64,000 bases of DNA, from the NCBI RefSeq assembly GCF_017355875.1, contig NZ_JAFEWC010000004.1, forward strand, positions 200,989-264,988, read 5' to 3'. Positions 45,472 through 54,600 of the stretch are shown here, one piece after another. This DNA comes from Aridibaculum aurantiacum. GTDB taxonomy: Bacteria; Bacteroidota; Bacteroidia; Chitinophagales; Chitinophagaceae. The stretch's first letter is position 1; each line of letters starts with the position of its first letter. The notes beneath the pieces are model-generated. The model saw only the letters and a list, made by a program, of their open reading frames with translations. It was not told where the DNA came from and did not search any database. Made by a program: the position numbers and the translations under genes.

Positions 45472-47124
45472 TTATTTTTCTGTTAGAACTGTTGGCTTGG
45501 CACCAAAGTCGAACAATGTCTTGTTTTTTGCTTTCGAACCGTCTGTATTCAGCAGTTTAACACCCGTTGTTTTATCGCCATATACGGCTAACAATGTTTC
45601 TGCACCTGCATTGTACCTGATGTTGTCAAGCACAATGTTCTTGCTGTTGTGCACCTGTAGCACAGGGTTCGTTTCTTTAGTTATGATGTTGGTATTGCGA
45701 ATAGTAATACCTGATCCTTCAGTCATTTCTAAACCATGCTTCGCCTGTATCACCATGTCTTCCATTACAATGTTCTTCACGTTCATCTCAGGAAGGCCAC
45801 GTACAAAAATTCCCTTTTCAGCGCCGTCCACTGCCACGTTCTTTATATATACATTTTGAAAAACAGGAGTCTCTTCAGTTACTGGTTTTGAATCTACTTT
45901 AGGAGGTTCTCTTCTTTCGCCGGCCAATGCTATTGGGTCTTTTCCTTCGTAATACATGTCGAACAAAATAGCCTCGCCTGGTATGTCTTTCATGTTGATG
46001 TTGTTGATGAAAATGTTTTCAACCACACCACCACGACCACGTGTTGTTTTGAAGCGGATACCAATATCGGTTCCAATGAACGAACAATTCTCAACAATGA
46101 TATTTTTTGCACCACCGCTCATTTCACTTCCTACTACAAAACCGCCATGAGCATTGTATACTATACAGTTTCTGATCAATACATTCTCAGTAGGCATCGC
46201 TCTTTCACGTCCCTGTGCATCGCGGCCGCTTTTTATACAAAGCGCATCATCACCTACGTCCAGCACACTATTTTCTACCACTACATTTTTGCATGACTCC
46301 AGATCTAAACCATCACCATTTTGCGCATACCATGGATTTTTTACAAGAACATTCCTGATGGTAATGTTTTCGCTCATTAGCGGGTGCAGGTTCCATGCAG
46401 CAGAATTTTGAAAGGTTACGCCATCCAATAAAATGTTTTTACACTTCGTAAGCACCAGCAGGTTTGGGCGCATAAAGTCTTTGATATGCTCGTAGTCAGC
46501 CACGGTTTTACCTGGCGTAAGCGCAAATGAATTCTTTATTTTAGAACCTTCATAAGATGATTGTGAAGGATACCAGATCCTTTTATCGTCGCTAACCACA
46601 CCACCACTTTCGGTCAACTTCTTCCAGGCCGATGCAGAAAGTTTATCCTTCTTTACCATGCGCCATTTGTCGCCGCTTCCATCTACTATGCCATGACCAG
46701 TGATGGCTATATTAACCGCATTGGTAGCAGAAATAGGAGACTGGTTGCGAACCGCTCTCAATCCTTCCCAATTCGTTTCAATCAATTTATATTGGGTGAA
46801 GTCACCTGTAAAATTCAGGAATGCATCACGCTGCAGGTGCAGGTTTACGTTGCTTTTTAGTTCTATTGGTCCTGTTAGCCATAGGCCACGCGGCACCAAT
46901 ACCACACCACCACCTTTTTTGCTGGTAGCACTTATAGCGTCATTGATGCTTTTGGTGTTAAGAGTAATACCATCGGGCTTTGCTCCAAACTTTACAATAC
47001 TTACTGTGTCTTTTTTAAATGTAGGAACTACTACAGCGGGTAGTTTAGGTGCCTTTACTGTTCCCGGGTCTTTAAAACCGCAGAGGGTAATTACCGATAA
47101 TATGGCTAAAAAAGGTCTGATCAT
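45472..47124 (-). CDS. Polygalacturonase, GH28 family
   Basis: The 550-residue enzyme hydrolyses homogalacturonan or rhamnogalacturonan. It is a right-handed beta-helix with the GH28 catalytic set: D271/D274 in NGDGLDLESC, D292/D293 in VGDDALCIKSG, H326 in HGGFVVGSE and R357/K359 in IRFKTTRG. A hydrophobic N-terminus (MIRPFLAILSVITLC) is a signal peptide; C15 is preceded by leucine, so a lipoprotein anchor is uncertain. It heads the minus-strand pectin operon, which probably runs through uxaB1 at 34966. The exact bond cleaved (exo or endo, homo- or rhamnogalacturonan) is not shown. Confidence 0.92.
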   Translation of the reverse strand: MIRPFLAILSVITLCGFKDPGTVKAPKLPAVVVPTFKKDTVSIVKFGAKPDGITLNTKSINDAISATSKKGGGVVLVPRGLWLTGPIELKSNVNLHLQRDAFLNFTGDFTQYKLIETNWEGLRAVRNQSPISATNAVNIAITGHGIVDGSGDKWRMVKKDKLSASAWKKLTESGGVVSDDKRIWYPSQSSYEGSKIKNSFALTPGKTVADYEHIKDFMRPNLLVLTKCKNILLDGVTFQNSAAWNLHPLMSENITIRNVLVKNPWYAQNGDGLDLESCKNVVVENSVLDVGDDALCIKSGRDAQGRERAMPTENVLIRNCIVYNAHGGFVVGSEMSGGAKNIIVENCSFIGTDIGIRFKTTRGRGGVVENIFINNINMKDIPGEAILFDMYYEGKDPIALAGERREPPKVDSKPVTEETPVFQNVYIKNVAVDGAEKGIFVRGLPEMNVKNIVMEDMVIQAKHGLEMTEGSGITIRNTNIITKETNPVLQVHNSKNIVLDNIRYNAGAETLLAVYGDKTTGVKLLNTDGSKAKNKTLFDFGAKPTVLTEK

Positions 47125-47448
47125 GATTACTCAGTTGTAAAAGGTTAATCAATCGAAAATGGTTGTTGTTGTTGACCACTTAGTTTACAAGCAGGTAAAT
47201 TGAAAGGGTAGAATATAAGAGGTGCCATGCGGGAACTCTCATATAACAAGCAACAAATCGCTGATAAACTTAATCAACTCTTTATCGTTACAGGCTGGAG
47301 AAAGAGCTTTTTCACACTAATTTTTACGCAATCGTTGCCGGTAACGATGTAGAAAAATGGAGGCACAAGAGATTGCTGAGGAACTGGAATTCAATAGGTA
47401 AATAAACACGGGAAGAGAAACTATCAAAACATCCTAAAGGTAAAAATG
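47125..47448 (-). promoter_or_regulatory. Gene-free promoter region of the GH28 operon
   Basis: No gene is visible in the 372 bp between the GH28 and barrel-protein genes apart from the operator-like site (47326-47338) and the terminator of the barrel-protein gene (47449-47477). I could not find a convincing TAnnTTTG element on the minus strand. The region must contain the promoter of the pectin operon, because its nearest upstream gene on the same strand is closed by that terminator. Confidence 0.45.
47326..47338. promoter_or_regulatory. Operator-like site TTACGCAATCGTT, copy 2 (GH28 operon)
   Basis: Identical over 13 bp to 32365-32377. The following TGCCGGTAACGATG holds AACGAT, the inverted form of ATCGTT, so a wider palindrome (ATCGTTGCCGGTAACGAT, 47333-47350) centres just to the right. 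It lies about 200 bp before the GH28 start. Confidence 0.6.
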
Positions 47449-47477
47449 AAGAAGCCTCACAACCTGCGGGGCTTCTT
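47449..47477 (-). terminator. Terminator after the second barrel-protein gene
   Basis: AAGAAGCC (47449-47456) pairs with GGCTTCTT (47470-47477). On the minus strand the stem is followed by CATTTTTA, a broken T-run, so it is a moderate terminator about 20 bp after the stop codon. Confidence 0.65.
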
Positions 47478-47496
47478 TAGCTAGTTCGATATTTAT

Positions 47497-50319
47497 TTAG
47501 AAGGTTCTTATCATGGTTCTTACGCCGGTATTCAAGCCGCTTTTATTCAGGCTGTAGGTAAAGCCGAGCAGGAAGTAACGCTGAAGAACATTGTACCTGA
47601 TATCTTCTATGTAGTTCTGGTTTGCATTGCGCGAAATGCCGACGTTCTGGTTCAGCAGGTCAAAAGCGCTCAACCGCAGTTCGCCTCGCTGGTTCTTCAG
47701 GAACATTTTGCTGATGGTGGCATTCCACATTGGGATAGAAGTATTAAAACCTTCGGCGCGTCCTGTGGTTTTGGTATAATTAAAGTTGTTGGTAAGAACC
47801 AATCCCATTGGCAAATAGTTGATCACTTCTACACCGTACTGCTGCAGCCAATATCGCACGTCCTGGTTTTTTTGTAATGAATAGCTGGCTTCGTTGTAGC
47901 CTGCTCTTGCAGTTGCCCGTATATCTACTTTTTTATCAATTCCAAAGTTCCAAGCTATGTTAGGTGTTATGGAAATGTTCTGGATATTGTTCCGCTGCCC
48001 GTTGATGAACGATACATTGCGCGAGTAGTTGGTAGACGCACCCACTTCTATGCTGCTCTTTAGTTTGCGGATAGGAAATCCATGATTGATGGAACCATAG
48101 GCGCTATATATTCCATTTGCATTCACCGGCCGTGTTGTCCGCACCCTTGTCAGCGGATCAATAATATCGTTGTACACAATAGCATTATTGGTGGCAGATA
48201 CATTGGCAAACACCATGAAGTTGGTACGCGTGGCAGGGTCAGCAGAAAAATAATTCAGGTTCAGGTTGTGCGAGTACTCGCGGTTAAGGGCAGGATTACC
48301 TTCCCTTATATTCAGCGGGTCGCTGATGTCGGGAATTGGTTGCAGTTGCGTTACGCTCGGCTGACGGGTGCTGGTATTGTAGTCAAGCCTGATATTTCTA
48401 TAGTTGCTAAAGCGGTATTGCACATTAGCGTTTGGTAATACATCATTGAAATCCCTGCGTATCTCTTCCAGCTTGTTTACCAGGTTTTTTTGTATTGCCT
48501 GCTGAAAGGTAGCCCCTGCACCCACCGTTAGCTTTCTGCCCTGGCTTCTGAAGTTAGTGCTACCGCCCCTGTACAGGTAGCTGTTCCTAAATTGGTTGCT
48601 CAGCAGGTCGTTCTTAATATCGTGCTTGCCGCTGGTGGTGTTCAGGTCAAAAGTGTTCCTGCTGCTGTGGCCAATGCTTTGGTTTAAAAATGCACTCAGC
48701 TCCAGCAAGGCTCTTTTACCCACAGGTTCGGTATAGGTAACGGAGCCGCCATGTGCTGTCGTCTTGGCTTCGTTATCATTTACCTGGTCCAGGTTAGTGG
48801 TATAGAATGGAAGGCCACTGTTATTGTAAAACAGGTTATTGGTTACCAATGAGCCGTCTCCACCTGTTTGGTTGATGGCAGTATTGTATTGCGCTGATAT
48901 GGTCCTTCCTTTTTTAGCTAAACGCTTCCTGTACAACATGGTGTTCCTAAAGTTGAAACCCGATGCTTCGTTGGTTGCGTTAGAAAAACCATCATTGATC
49001 TTATTAAAGCTCCTGTCGCGGCTGGTGTATAAACTGTGGTTGTTGCTATTGCTCCGTTGGTAGGTAAACAATGGCGTGATCTTTAATGAACTACTGGAGT
49101 CAAATCTTGTATCGATAATCATATTTACACGGTGCTGCTGGTTGTCGCGCAGGTTGTTACTGTTTTGTACATAGTTGAAATTGTTGCCAAGCACCAGGTT
49201 TTCCCTGTTGATAGAACGTGTAGTCAGCAGGCTCTGGTCATTGAATATATAGCTGGCGTTAACGTCTGTTTTCTTACCTATCTTATTGTTGTAGTTGGCG
49301 CCAACTGCATAGGTATTTGCAACACCTTGTGCCGTGTTTCCCATACCTGCTATTGGTAGTCCATTATCACTTTCGCCACCACCTGTGCGTATGGTTATGC
49401 CCCCGCCACCACGCATGTTGCGGGCCATGTCGCCACTAAAGCTTAATGCATCGGCAAAAGAAAACCCCTGGCGATTGGTGTTGTTGCCCATTGCCAGCAA
49501 CGACATCTGCTTTTCACCTTTGAAGCGGTTGAGGTTGAGTTGCCCGTCATAGCGGCCTTCGTTTTTGTCGCCGCCGCCGCTGGCTGTAGCCTTTCCAAAA
49601 ATGGCATTGTCCTTGTCTTTTTTCAGCTTCAGGTTTATAGAAGGTTCACTGTTGCCATCGTCTACTCCGGTGAATTCTGCACGGTCACTTTTCTTCTCAA
49701 ACACCTGTACTTTATCTATGGCATCGGCAGGAAGATTTTTTGTAGCCATCTTTGAATCACCGGTGAAAAATTCTTTTCCATTTACCAGTACCCGCCTTAT
49801 TCGTTGGCCATTTACGCGTACGGTTCCGTCTGCATCTACAGTTACACCCGGCATTTTCTTTAGCATATCTTCTACTACAGCATTGGGTTGTACCGCAAAA
49901 TTCTCCGCGTTAAACTCAAGTGTATCACCATTCACTGCTACTGGTGGACGCTTGCTCACAACGGTTACATCGCCCAGTGTTTTTAAGTCGTGCACAACAA
50001 TAGCTCCTGTATTCACTACTGTTTCGCCCTCTTTTACAGTTACTAATCGCCATGCAGGGTGATAGCCTACATATGATGCAGAAAGACGATAGTTTCCCTG
50101 CTGTATATTTTTAAGGGAAAATATTCCGGCGCTATCGGCACGGGTAAATGTTACCAGTGTGGAGTCCGCTTCTTTAACAAGCGAAATGGTAGCAAAGGAA
50201 AGTGGTTTCTTTGCCGAGGTATCCATTACCCTACCTTGAATAATGGCTTGTGCAGCAGTATCTGTAGAATAAAAACATAGTAGAACAGCCAGTAGATGTA
50301 TAATTTTCTTCATAACCAT
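47497..50319 (-). CDS. Outer-membrane beta-barrel protein, TonB-receptor-like (OMP_b-brl_3 type), second copy
   Basis: The 940-residue protein repeats the layout of the protein at 6499: signal peptide ending DTAAQA, carboxypeptidase-regulatory-like domain (about 27-110), plug-like segment with GDTLEFNAENFAV and MLKKMPGVTVDADG (about 130-170), VLVNGKEFFTGDSKMATKN, and a barrel ending RYFLLGFTYSLNKSG. The two match over their whole length by eye. It is separated from the GH28 operon by a terminator, so it is a neighbour rather than a member. Starts at 50319 and 50313 are both possible (MVMKKIIHLL). Confidence 0.85.
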   Translation of the reverse strand: MVMKKIIHLLAVLLCFYSTDTAAQAIIQGRVMDTSAKKPLSFATISLVKEADSTLVTFTRADSAGIFSLKNIQQGNYRLSASYVGYHPAWRLVTVKEGETVVNTGAIVVHDLKTLGDVTVVSKRPPVAVNGDTLEFNAENFAVQPNAVVEDMLKKMPGVTVDADGTVRVNGQRIRRVLVNGKEFFTGDSKMATKNLPADAIDKVQVFEKKSDRAEFTGVDDGNSEPSINLKLKKDKDNAIFGKATASGGGDKNEGRYDGQLNLNRFKGEKQMSLLAMGNNTNRQGFSFADALSFSGDMARNMRGGGGITIRTGGGESDNGLPIAGMGNTAQGVANTYAVGANYNNKIGKKTDVNASYIFNDQSLLTTRSINRENLVLGNNFNYVQNSNNLRDNQQHRVNMIIDTRFDSSSSLKITPLFTYQRSNSNNHSLYTSRDRSFNKINDGFSNATNEASGFNFRNTMLYRKRLAKKGRTISAQYNTAINQTGGDGSLVTNNLFYNNSGLPFYTTNLDQVNDNEAKTTAHGGSVTYTEPVGKRALLELSAFLNQSIGHSSRNTFDLNTTSGKHDIKNDLLSNQFRNSYLYRGGSTNFRSQGRKLTVGAGATFQQAIQKNLVNKLEEIRRDFNDVLPNANVQYRFSNYRNIRLDYNTSTRQPSVTQLQPIPDISDPLNIREGNPALNREYSHNLNLNYFSADPATRTNFMVFANVSATNNAIVYNDIIDPLTRVRTTRPVNANGIYSAYGSINHGFPIRKLKSSIEVGASTNYSRNVSFINGQRNNIQNISITPNIAWNFGIDKKVDIRATARAGYNEASYSLQKNQDVRYWLQQYGVEVINYLPMGLVLTNNFNYTKTTGRAEGFNTSIPMWNATISKMFLKNQRGELRLSAFDLLNQNVGISRNANQNYIEDIRYNVLQRYFLLGFTYSLNKSGLNTGVRTMIRTF

Positions 50320-50487
50320 AGTTTTGAATTGCAGGCGGTAAAACTATAGCTGCTACAGCGTAAGCACGGTTAATGAAGATTTGTGTAAGGTTAATTATTG
50401 TTAATTGATCGTCGGCTTCCTTACTTATAGATGTGGTTATGCAGAAATGAACCAACCGGTAAAGCAGGCTGCAAAGGAGTTGCCTAT

Positions 50488-50495
50488 TATCTTTG
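50488..50495 (+). promoter_or_regulatory. -7 promoter element of comB
   Basis: TATCTTTG is a perfect match to the Bacteroidota -7 consensus, ending only 6 bp before the ATG at 50502. If transcription begins at the usual distance, the mRNA would start at or next to the start codon (leaderless). No -33 TTG is obvious. Confidence 0.5.
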
Positions 50496-50501
50496 CGCGC
50501 T

Positions 50502-51224
50502 ATGCAAAACAAGCCATTCCTGTACACGTCGCTGTCACCGGCGTTGTTTCACCTTTACGATCTTTCAGATTCTGTTGTTGTGATTATAGATGTTTTCAGG
50601 GCAACGTCTACCATAGCGGCTGCTATGTACAATGGCGCTGCTAAAATTATCCCGGTAGCAGACGTAGACGAATGCAAGCGCATAGGTGCAGAACTGGGCT
50701 GTATAACAGCAGGTGAGCGTGATGGAAAGGTAATAGAAGGGCTTCAATATGGTAATTCGCCGGCAGAATATCCACGAGATTTTATTGATGGGAAAACGCT
50801 GGTGCTAACCACCACTAACGGAACTAAGCTGCTTCACATGGCGGTGGAGCGTGGTGCCGCAGAGGTGGTAACAGGTTCTTTCCCTAATCTTTCGGCAGTA
50901 TGCGAGCACCTGGTGAAATTGAACAAGAACGTGATACTTGGTTGCTCGGCATGGAAAGATCGCTTCAACCTGGAGGACACACTTTTTGCAGGTGCAGTCA
51001 TCAGCCGCATCAAAGATCATTTTACTATTCACTGCGATAGCAGCCTGATGGCTGAACAGATGTACCAGCTCCACCAACACGACATGTACCAGTTTATCCG
51101 CCATACTACCCACTGGCACCGCCTGGCAGCTTACGGTTTAGAAAAAGACCTGGAGTTTTGTGTAACAGAAGACGCCGCCAATGTGCTGGTAACGTATAAG
51201 AATGGTGAATTGGTAGCAGGATAG
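50502..51224 (+). CDS. comB: 2-phosphosulfolactate phosphatase (ComB family)
   Basis: The 240-residue protein matches ComB, a magnesium-dependent phosphatase that turns 2-phosphosulfolactate into sulfolactate in coenzyme M synthesis; the family is common in bacteria that make no coenzyme M. Signatures are VVIIDVFRATSTIAAAMYNGA near 26-46 (D30, R33), NSPAEYPRDFIDGKTLVLTT and TTNGTKLLHMA, and the conserved GCSAWKDRFNLEDTLFAGA. A longer frame starts at a TTG at 50493, but the ATG at 50502 fits the family and the promoter position. The gene stands alone; its role here is unclear, perhaps in sulfonate metabolism. Confidence 0.88.
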   Translation: MQNKPFLYTSLSPALFHLYDLSDSVVVIIDVFRATSTIAAAMYNGAAKIIPVADVDECKRIGAELGCITAGERDGKVIEGLQYGNSPAEYPRDFIDGKTLVLTTTNGTKLLHMAVERGAAEVVTGSFPNLSAVCEHLVKLNKNVILGCSAWKDRFNLEDTLFAGAVISRIKDHFTIHCDSSLMAEQMYQLHQHDMYQFIRHTTHWHRLAAYGLEKDLEFCVTEDAANVLVTYKNGELVAG

Positions 51225-51228
51225 AATT

Positions 51229-51495
51229 AAGTTGGAGGTTGGAAGTACGAAGTTGGAAGTACAAGAGAGCATTAAGTTCAAAGTCTGAAGTACAAGGTAC
51301 GGAAGCCTGGGTATAACCTGTCTATGCGTCAAATGGTACTTCTATTTAGAAAGGGTGATCACTTCATTTTCTTCAGGTGTGCGGTTAATTAAGCAGCAGC
51401 GTGCTAAAACTTTTCATGAACCTCTAACCTCCAACTTCCAACCTCCAACTTATATTTTCGTACCCCGTACTTCGTACCTCGTAATTCCCACTTCC
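51229..51495. repeat. Low-complexity inverted repeat region, AAGTTGGAAG/CTTCCAAC type
   Basis: The 426 bp between comB and the helicase gene (51225-51650) have no gene. Left units such as AAGTTGGAGGTTGGAAGTAC and GAAGTTGGAAGTAC (51229-51262) are inverted in the right part, where CTCCAACTTCCAACCTCCAA occurs within 51421-51450 and CCCGTACTTCGTACCTCGTA within 51463-51485. The degenerate AAGTTGGAAG/AAGTACGAAG units resemble a dispersed intergenic repeat type of Bacteroidota. Confidence 0.65.
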
Positions 51496-51561
51496 TCTTC
51501 ATCTTAACACAAATTTCATCAGCAGGCTTCGTTTCATTTCCTGCACTGCCTGCTTTTCCTT

Positions 51562-51569
51562 TACTTTTG
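51562..51569 (+). promoter_or_regulatory. -7 promoter element of the SWIM/SNF2 helicase gene
   Basis: TACTTTTG matches TAnnTTTG, 81 bp before the ATG at 51651. TTTC at 51537-51540 stands near the expected -33 position, an imperfect match. The rest of the leader is T-rich with no other element that I recognise. Confidence 0.42.
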
Positions 51570-51650
51570 CAAATTGGTCTTTTTTGTAATTTTTTGATGA
51601 TTGGCAGCGTTATCTATGGCCTGTCACTCTAGCACAACCTGATAATAATT

Positions 51651-54600
51651 ATGGCGTTACCGCACCTGATAAAGCATATTTATAACAATGGCACCGATGA
51701 AGTAATTCGTAGGGGTAAAAAGATCCATGCATTAGGTTATGTGGAGATGGTGGATTATGATGACCTGATGGGTGCCGTAAACTTCAGGGTGAAGGATGAC
51801 AGCTATTCCACTTTTTACAGGGTGAATGTGCTGAAGTTTAAAGATGCCTCCAATGTTTCACTGCGCTGCAGTTGCCCATACAATCTTGGCGAGATCTGCC
51901 GGCATGAAGCTGCGGCCCTTTTCCAGCTGCAAGAGCTGCTTGACAGGAATATGCTGGGCGAAAAAGACATCATTTACAACCAGAGGCACACGGTTGTAAA
52001 AATGAAGCAGCTCGACATGAAGATGATCAGGTTGCTTGCTTCACCACAGTCGTACATTACTGCCGAAGAATATTTACGCAACAACTCGGCTACCATAGTA
52101 GAGGCAAAAGATGAACGTGTAAAAGCTGAATTGGATTTTGAAAATGAGCATCATTTTGTTCTGCTTCAAAAAAATGAAGAAAGGAATTTTGATACCAGCT
52201 GTACCTGCCAGAGCGATGATAAACACCCGCTTTGTGTACATAAAGCCATTGTGCTTATACAACTGGTGACCAGGTTCGGGGTCAACTATTTTGATAGCAT
52301 TCGCAACTGGGACAAAGAAAAAAACAAGCTGCTGGAAGCGTATGGTTATTCGCTTCAAGACGATCTGAAAGGAAAATTTGAATTCGCGTATAAAGAAGGA
52401 AAACCTTTTCTGCGTGTACTTGATTCCAGCATCAAACGAATTTCTCCTGCTGTAGGTCTTCGTCCAAAACCTGAGCCTGTACCCGAAGCCTTACCCGATG
52501 TAGCAATTGCCGAAGAAAAAGAAAAGGCAGCTGCCATGAAGCTTGGGTTGGTATTCATAGAAAGTGAAGAGTACCCGCTCATACAAGTGGAAGCTGTACA
52601 AGGCGAAACAGATGAGGAAAGAAATGCTTACTCCAGTAAAGTAGAAAAGATAGAGCTGGCGCGTTTTGTAAATACAGAAGTTTTTGATGAAGATGATAAA
52701 CTGCTCGTGCAGCAGCTACGTAAAATGCAACCTGCAGAGCTGAACCGGTACCTCAACCGCAATTCGCCTTTCAGCGGTATCTGGGATAATATTATACAGC
52801 AGCATAATGATGAGCTGCCGGAGGAAACCCGTAGCCTGATAAACGAATACCTGCATCCACGTTACAAGAAGATATTTACCGACGCCAGCAAGGATTTTAC
52901 TTTCCGCTTACCTGCAAAGAAGACATTTACTACAGCAAACCTGCAAAAGGTGGTGCTGAGTGATGAGCCAGCTATTTTACAGTTCAACATAAACTTTACC
53001 AATGGCCAATACGAGGTGGCTTGTTCGGTAAAGCTGAACCACCTGGAGGTTTCCGTTTCTGAAAATGAAACTATTTCACCATTGTTCTTTGTGCACGACG
53101 ATACCTTTTACCTGTACAAGCAACCAGAAGATATACTGGTGGCCGAAAAGTTCCTTCGCTCAGGAAGTATGATTATAAAAGCAGAGGATTGGGGTAAACA
53201 ATTGAACGATTACATTCTGCCACTGGCGAAGGAGTACAATGTGCACTTCAACAACGTGAAGCGTGAAGATGTAAAAGATATAAAGCCTGAGGTAAGGCTG
53301 ATGCTGAAAGAAAAAGGTGACTATCTCGTGTTTCAGCCTGTGTTTGTGTACAAGGGCTACGAAGTAAAACCCAACGACAAAGACAAGATCATTTTGCCAC
53401 AGCAGGACAAGCTGCTGGTGATACAGCGAAACGTAGAAGAGGAAGAGGCTTTCATTAAGAAGATAGAAAACCTGCACTCGCAGTTCATTCGCCCCGACGA
53501 CTCTGGCAGCCTGGTGCTAAAAGGTGCCGATGTTCTTCGCAACAACTGGTTCTTCCTTTTTGTGGATGCAATGAAGGATATGGAAGTTCCGGTTTTTGGG
53601 TTCGATGCACTAAAGAATTTCCGTTTCAATACTTCGAAGCCATCAACAAAGATCTACATCAGTTCGCATACTGACTGGTTTGATGCTAAGGTGGAGATCT
53701 ATTTTGGCGACCAGAAAATAACAGTGGCCGATGTAAAGAAGGCGCTGGCCAATAAGCAGCAGTTCGTTCAGCTGCAGGATGGTTCGTTAGGTATTTTACC
53801 TGAAGAGTGGATAAAGAAATACTCGCTGCTGTTTAGGGTAGGTGAGGGCAAAAGCGAAAAGATGAAGCTGAGCCGCTACCACTTCAGCGTGATAGAAGAA
53901 CTATACGAGAACCGGAATGAAGAAGAACTTTTCTTCCAGCTGGAAGAGCGTTACGACAGGCTAAAGGAGTTTAAAAATATTGAAGCCATAGATGCACCGA
54001 AGCACCTGAAGCCAATATTGCGCCCTTACCAGGAAAGCGGCTTCCAGTGGCTCAACTACCTGAACGAGGTAAAATGGGGAGGCATACTTGCAGACGATAT
54101 GGGTCTTGGTAAAACCATCCAGGCGCTATCGTTCCTGCACCACCTGAAGCATAGCAATGGAAGCCTGCGTGCGCTGGTAGTTTGCCCTACCACGCTTATG
54201 TACAACTGGGAAAACGAGATCAAGAAGTTCACGCCTACGCTTACACATTATATACATCATGGTGGTGCGCGGTCCAAGCAACTGGTTACGCAAAACGAAT
54301 TTGACGTTATCATTACTACCTATGGCACTTTGCGTAGCGATATCAAATCGTTTGTTGAACCTGAATTTGATTATGTCGTATTGGATGAAAGCCAGGCAAT
54401 TAAAAATCCTTCGAGTAAGGTAACAAAGGCCGCAAGCTTGTTGAAAGCAAAGAGCAGGCTGTGCCTTAGTGGTACGCCTTTGCAGAATAATACTTTTGAC
54501 ATATTCGCTCAAATGAACTTCCTGAACCCGGGCATGCTCGGCACGATGGAATTCTTCAAACAGGAATTTGCTGTTCCAATTGATAAGTTTGGCGAGCAGG

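Noticed and set aside
50493-50501. comB start at the TTG at 50493
   Set aside because: It overlaps the -7 promoter element at 50488-50495; the ATG at 50502 fits the family better.
51229-51495. CRISPR array
   Set aside because: The repeated units vary in length and sequence, lie in both orientations and have no regular spacers; no cas gene is near.
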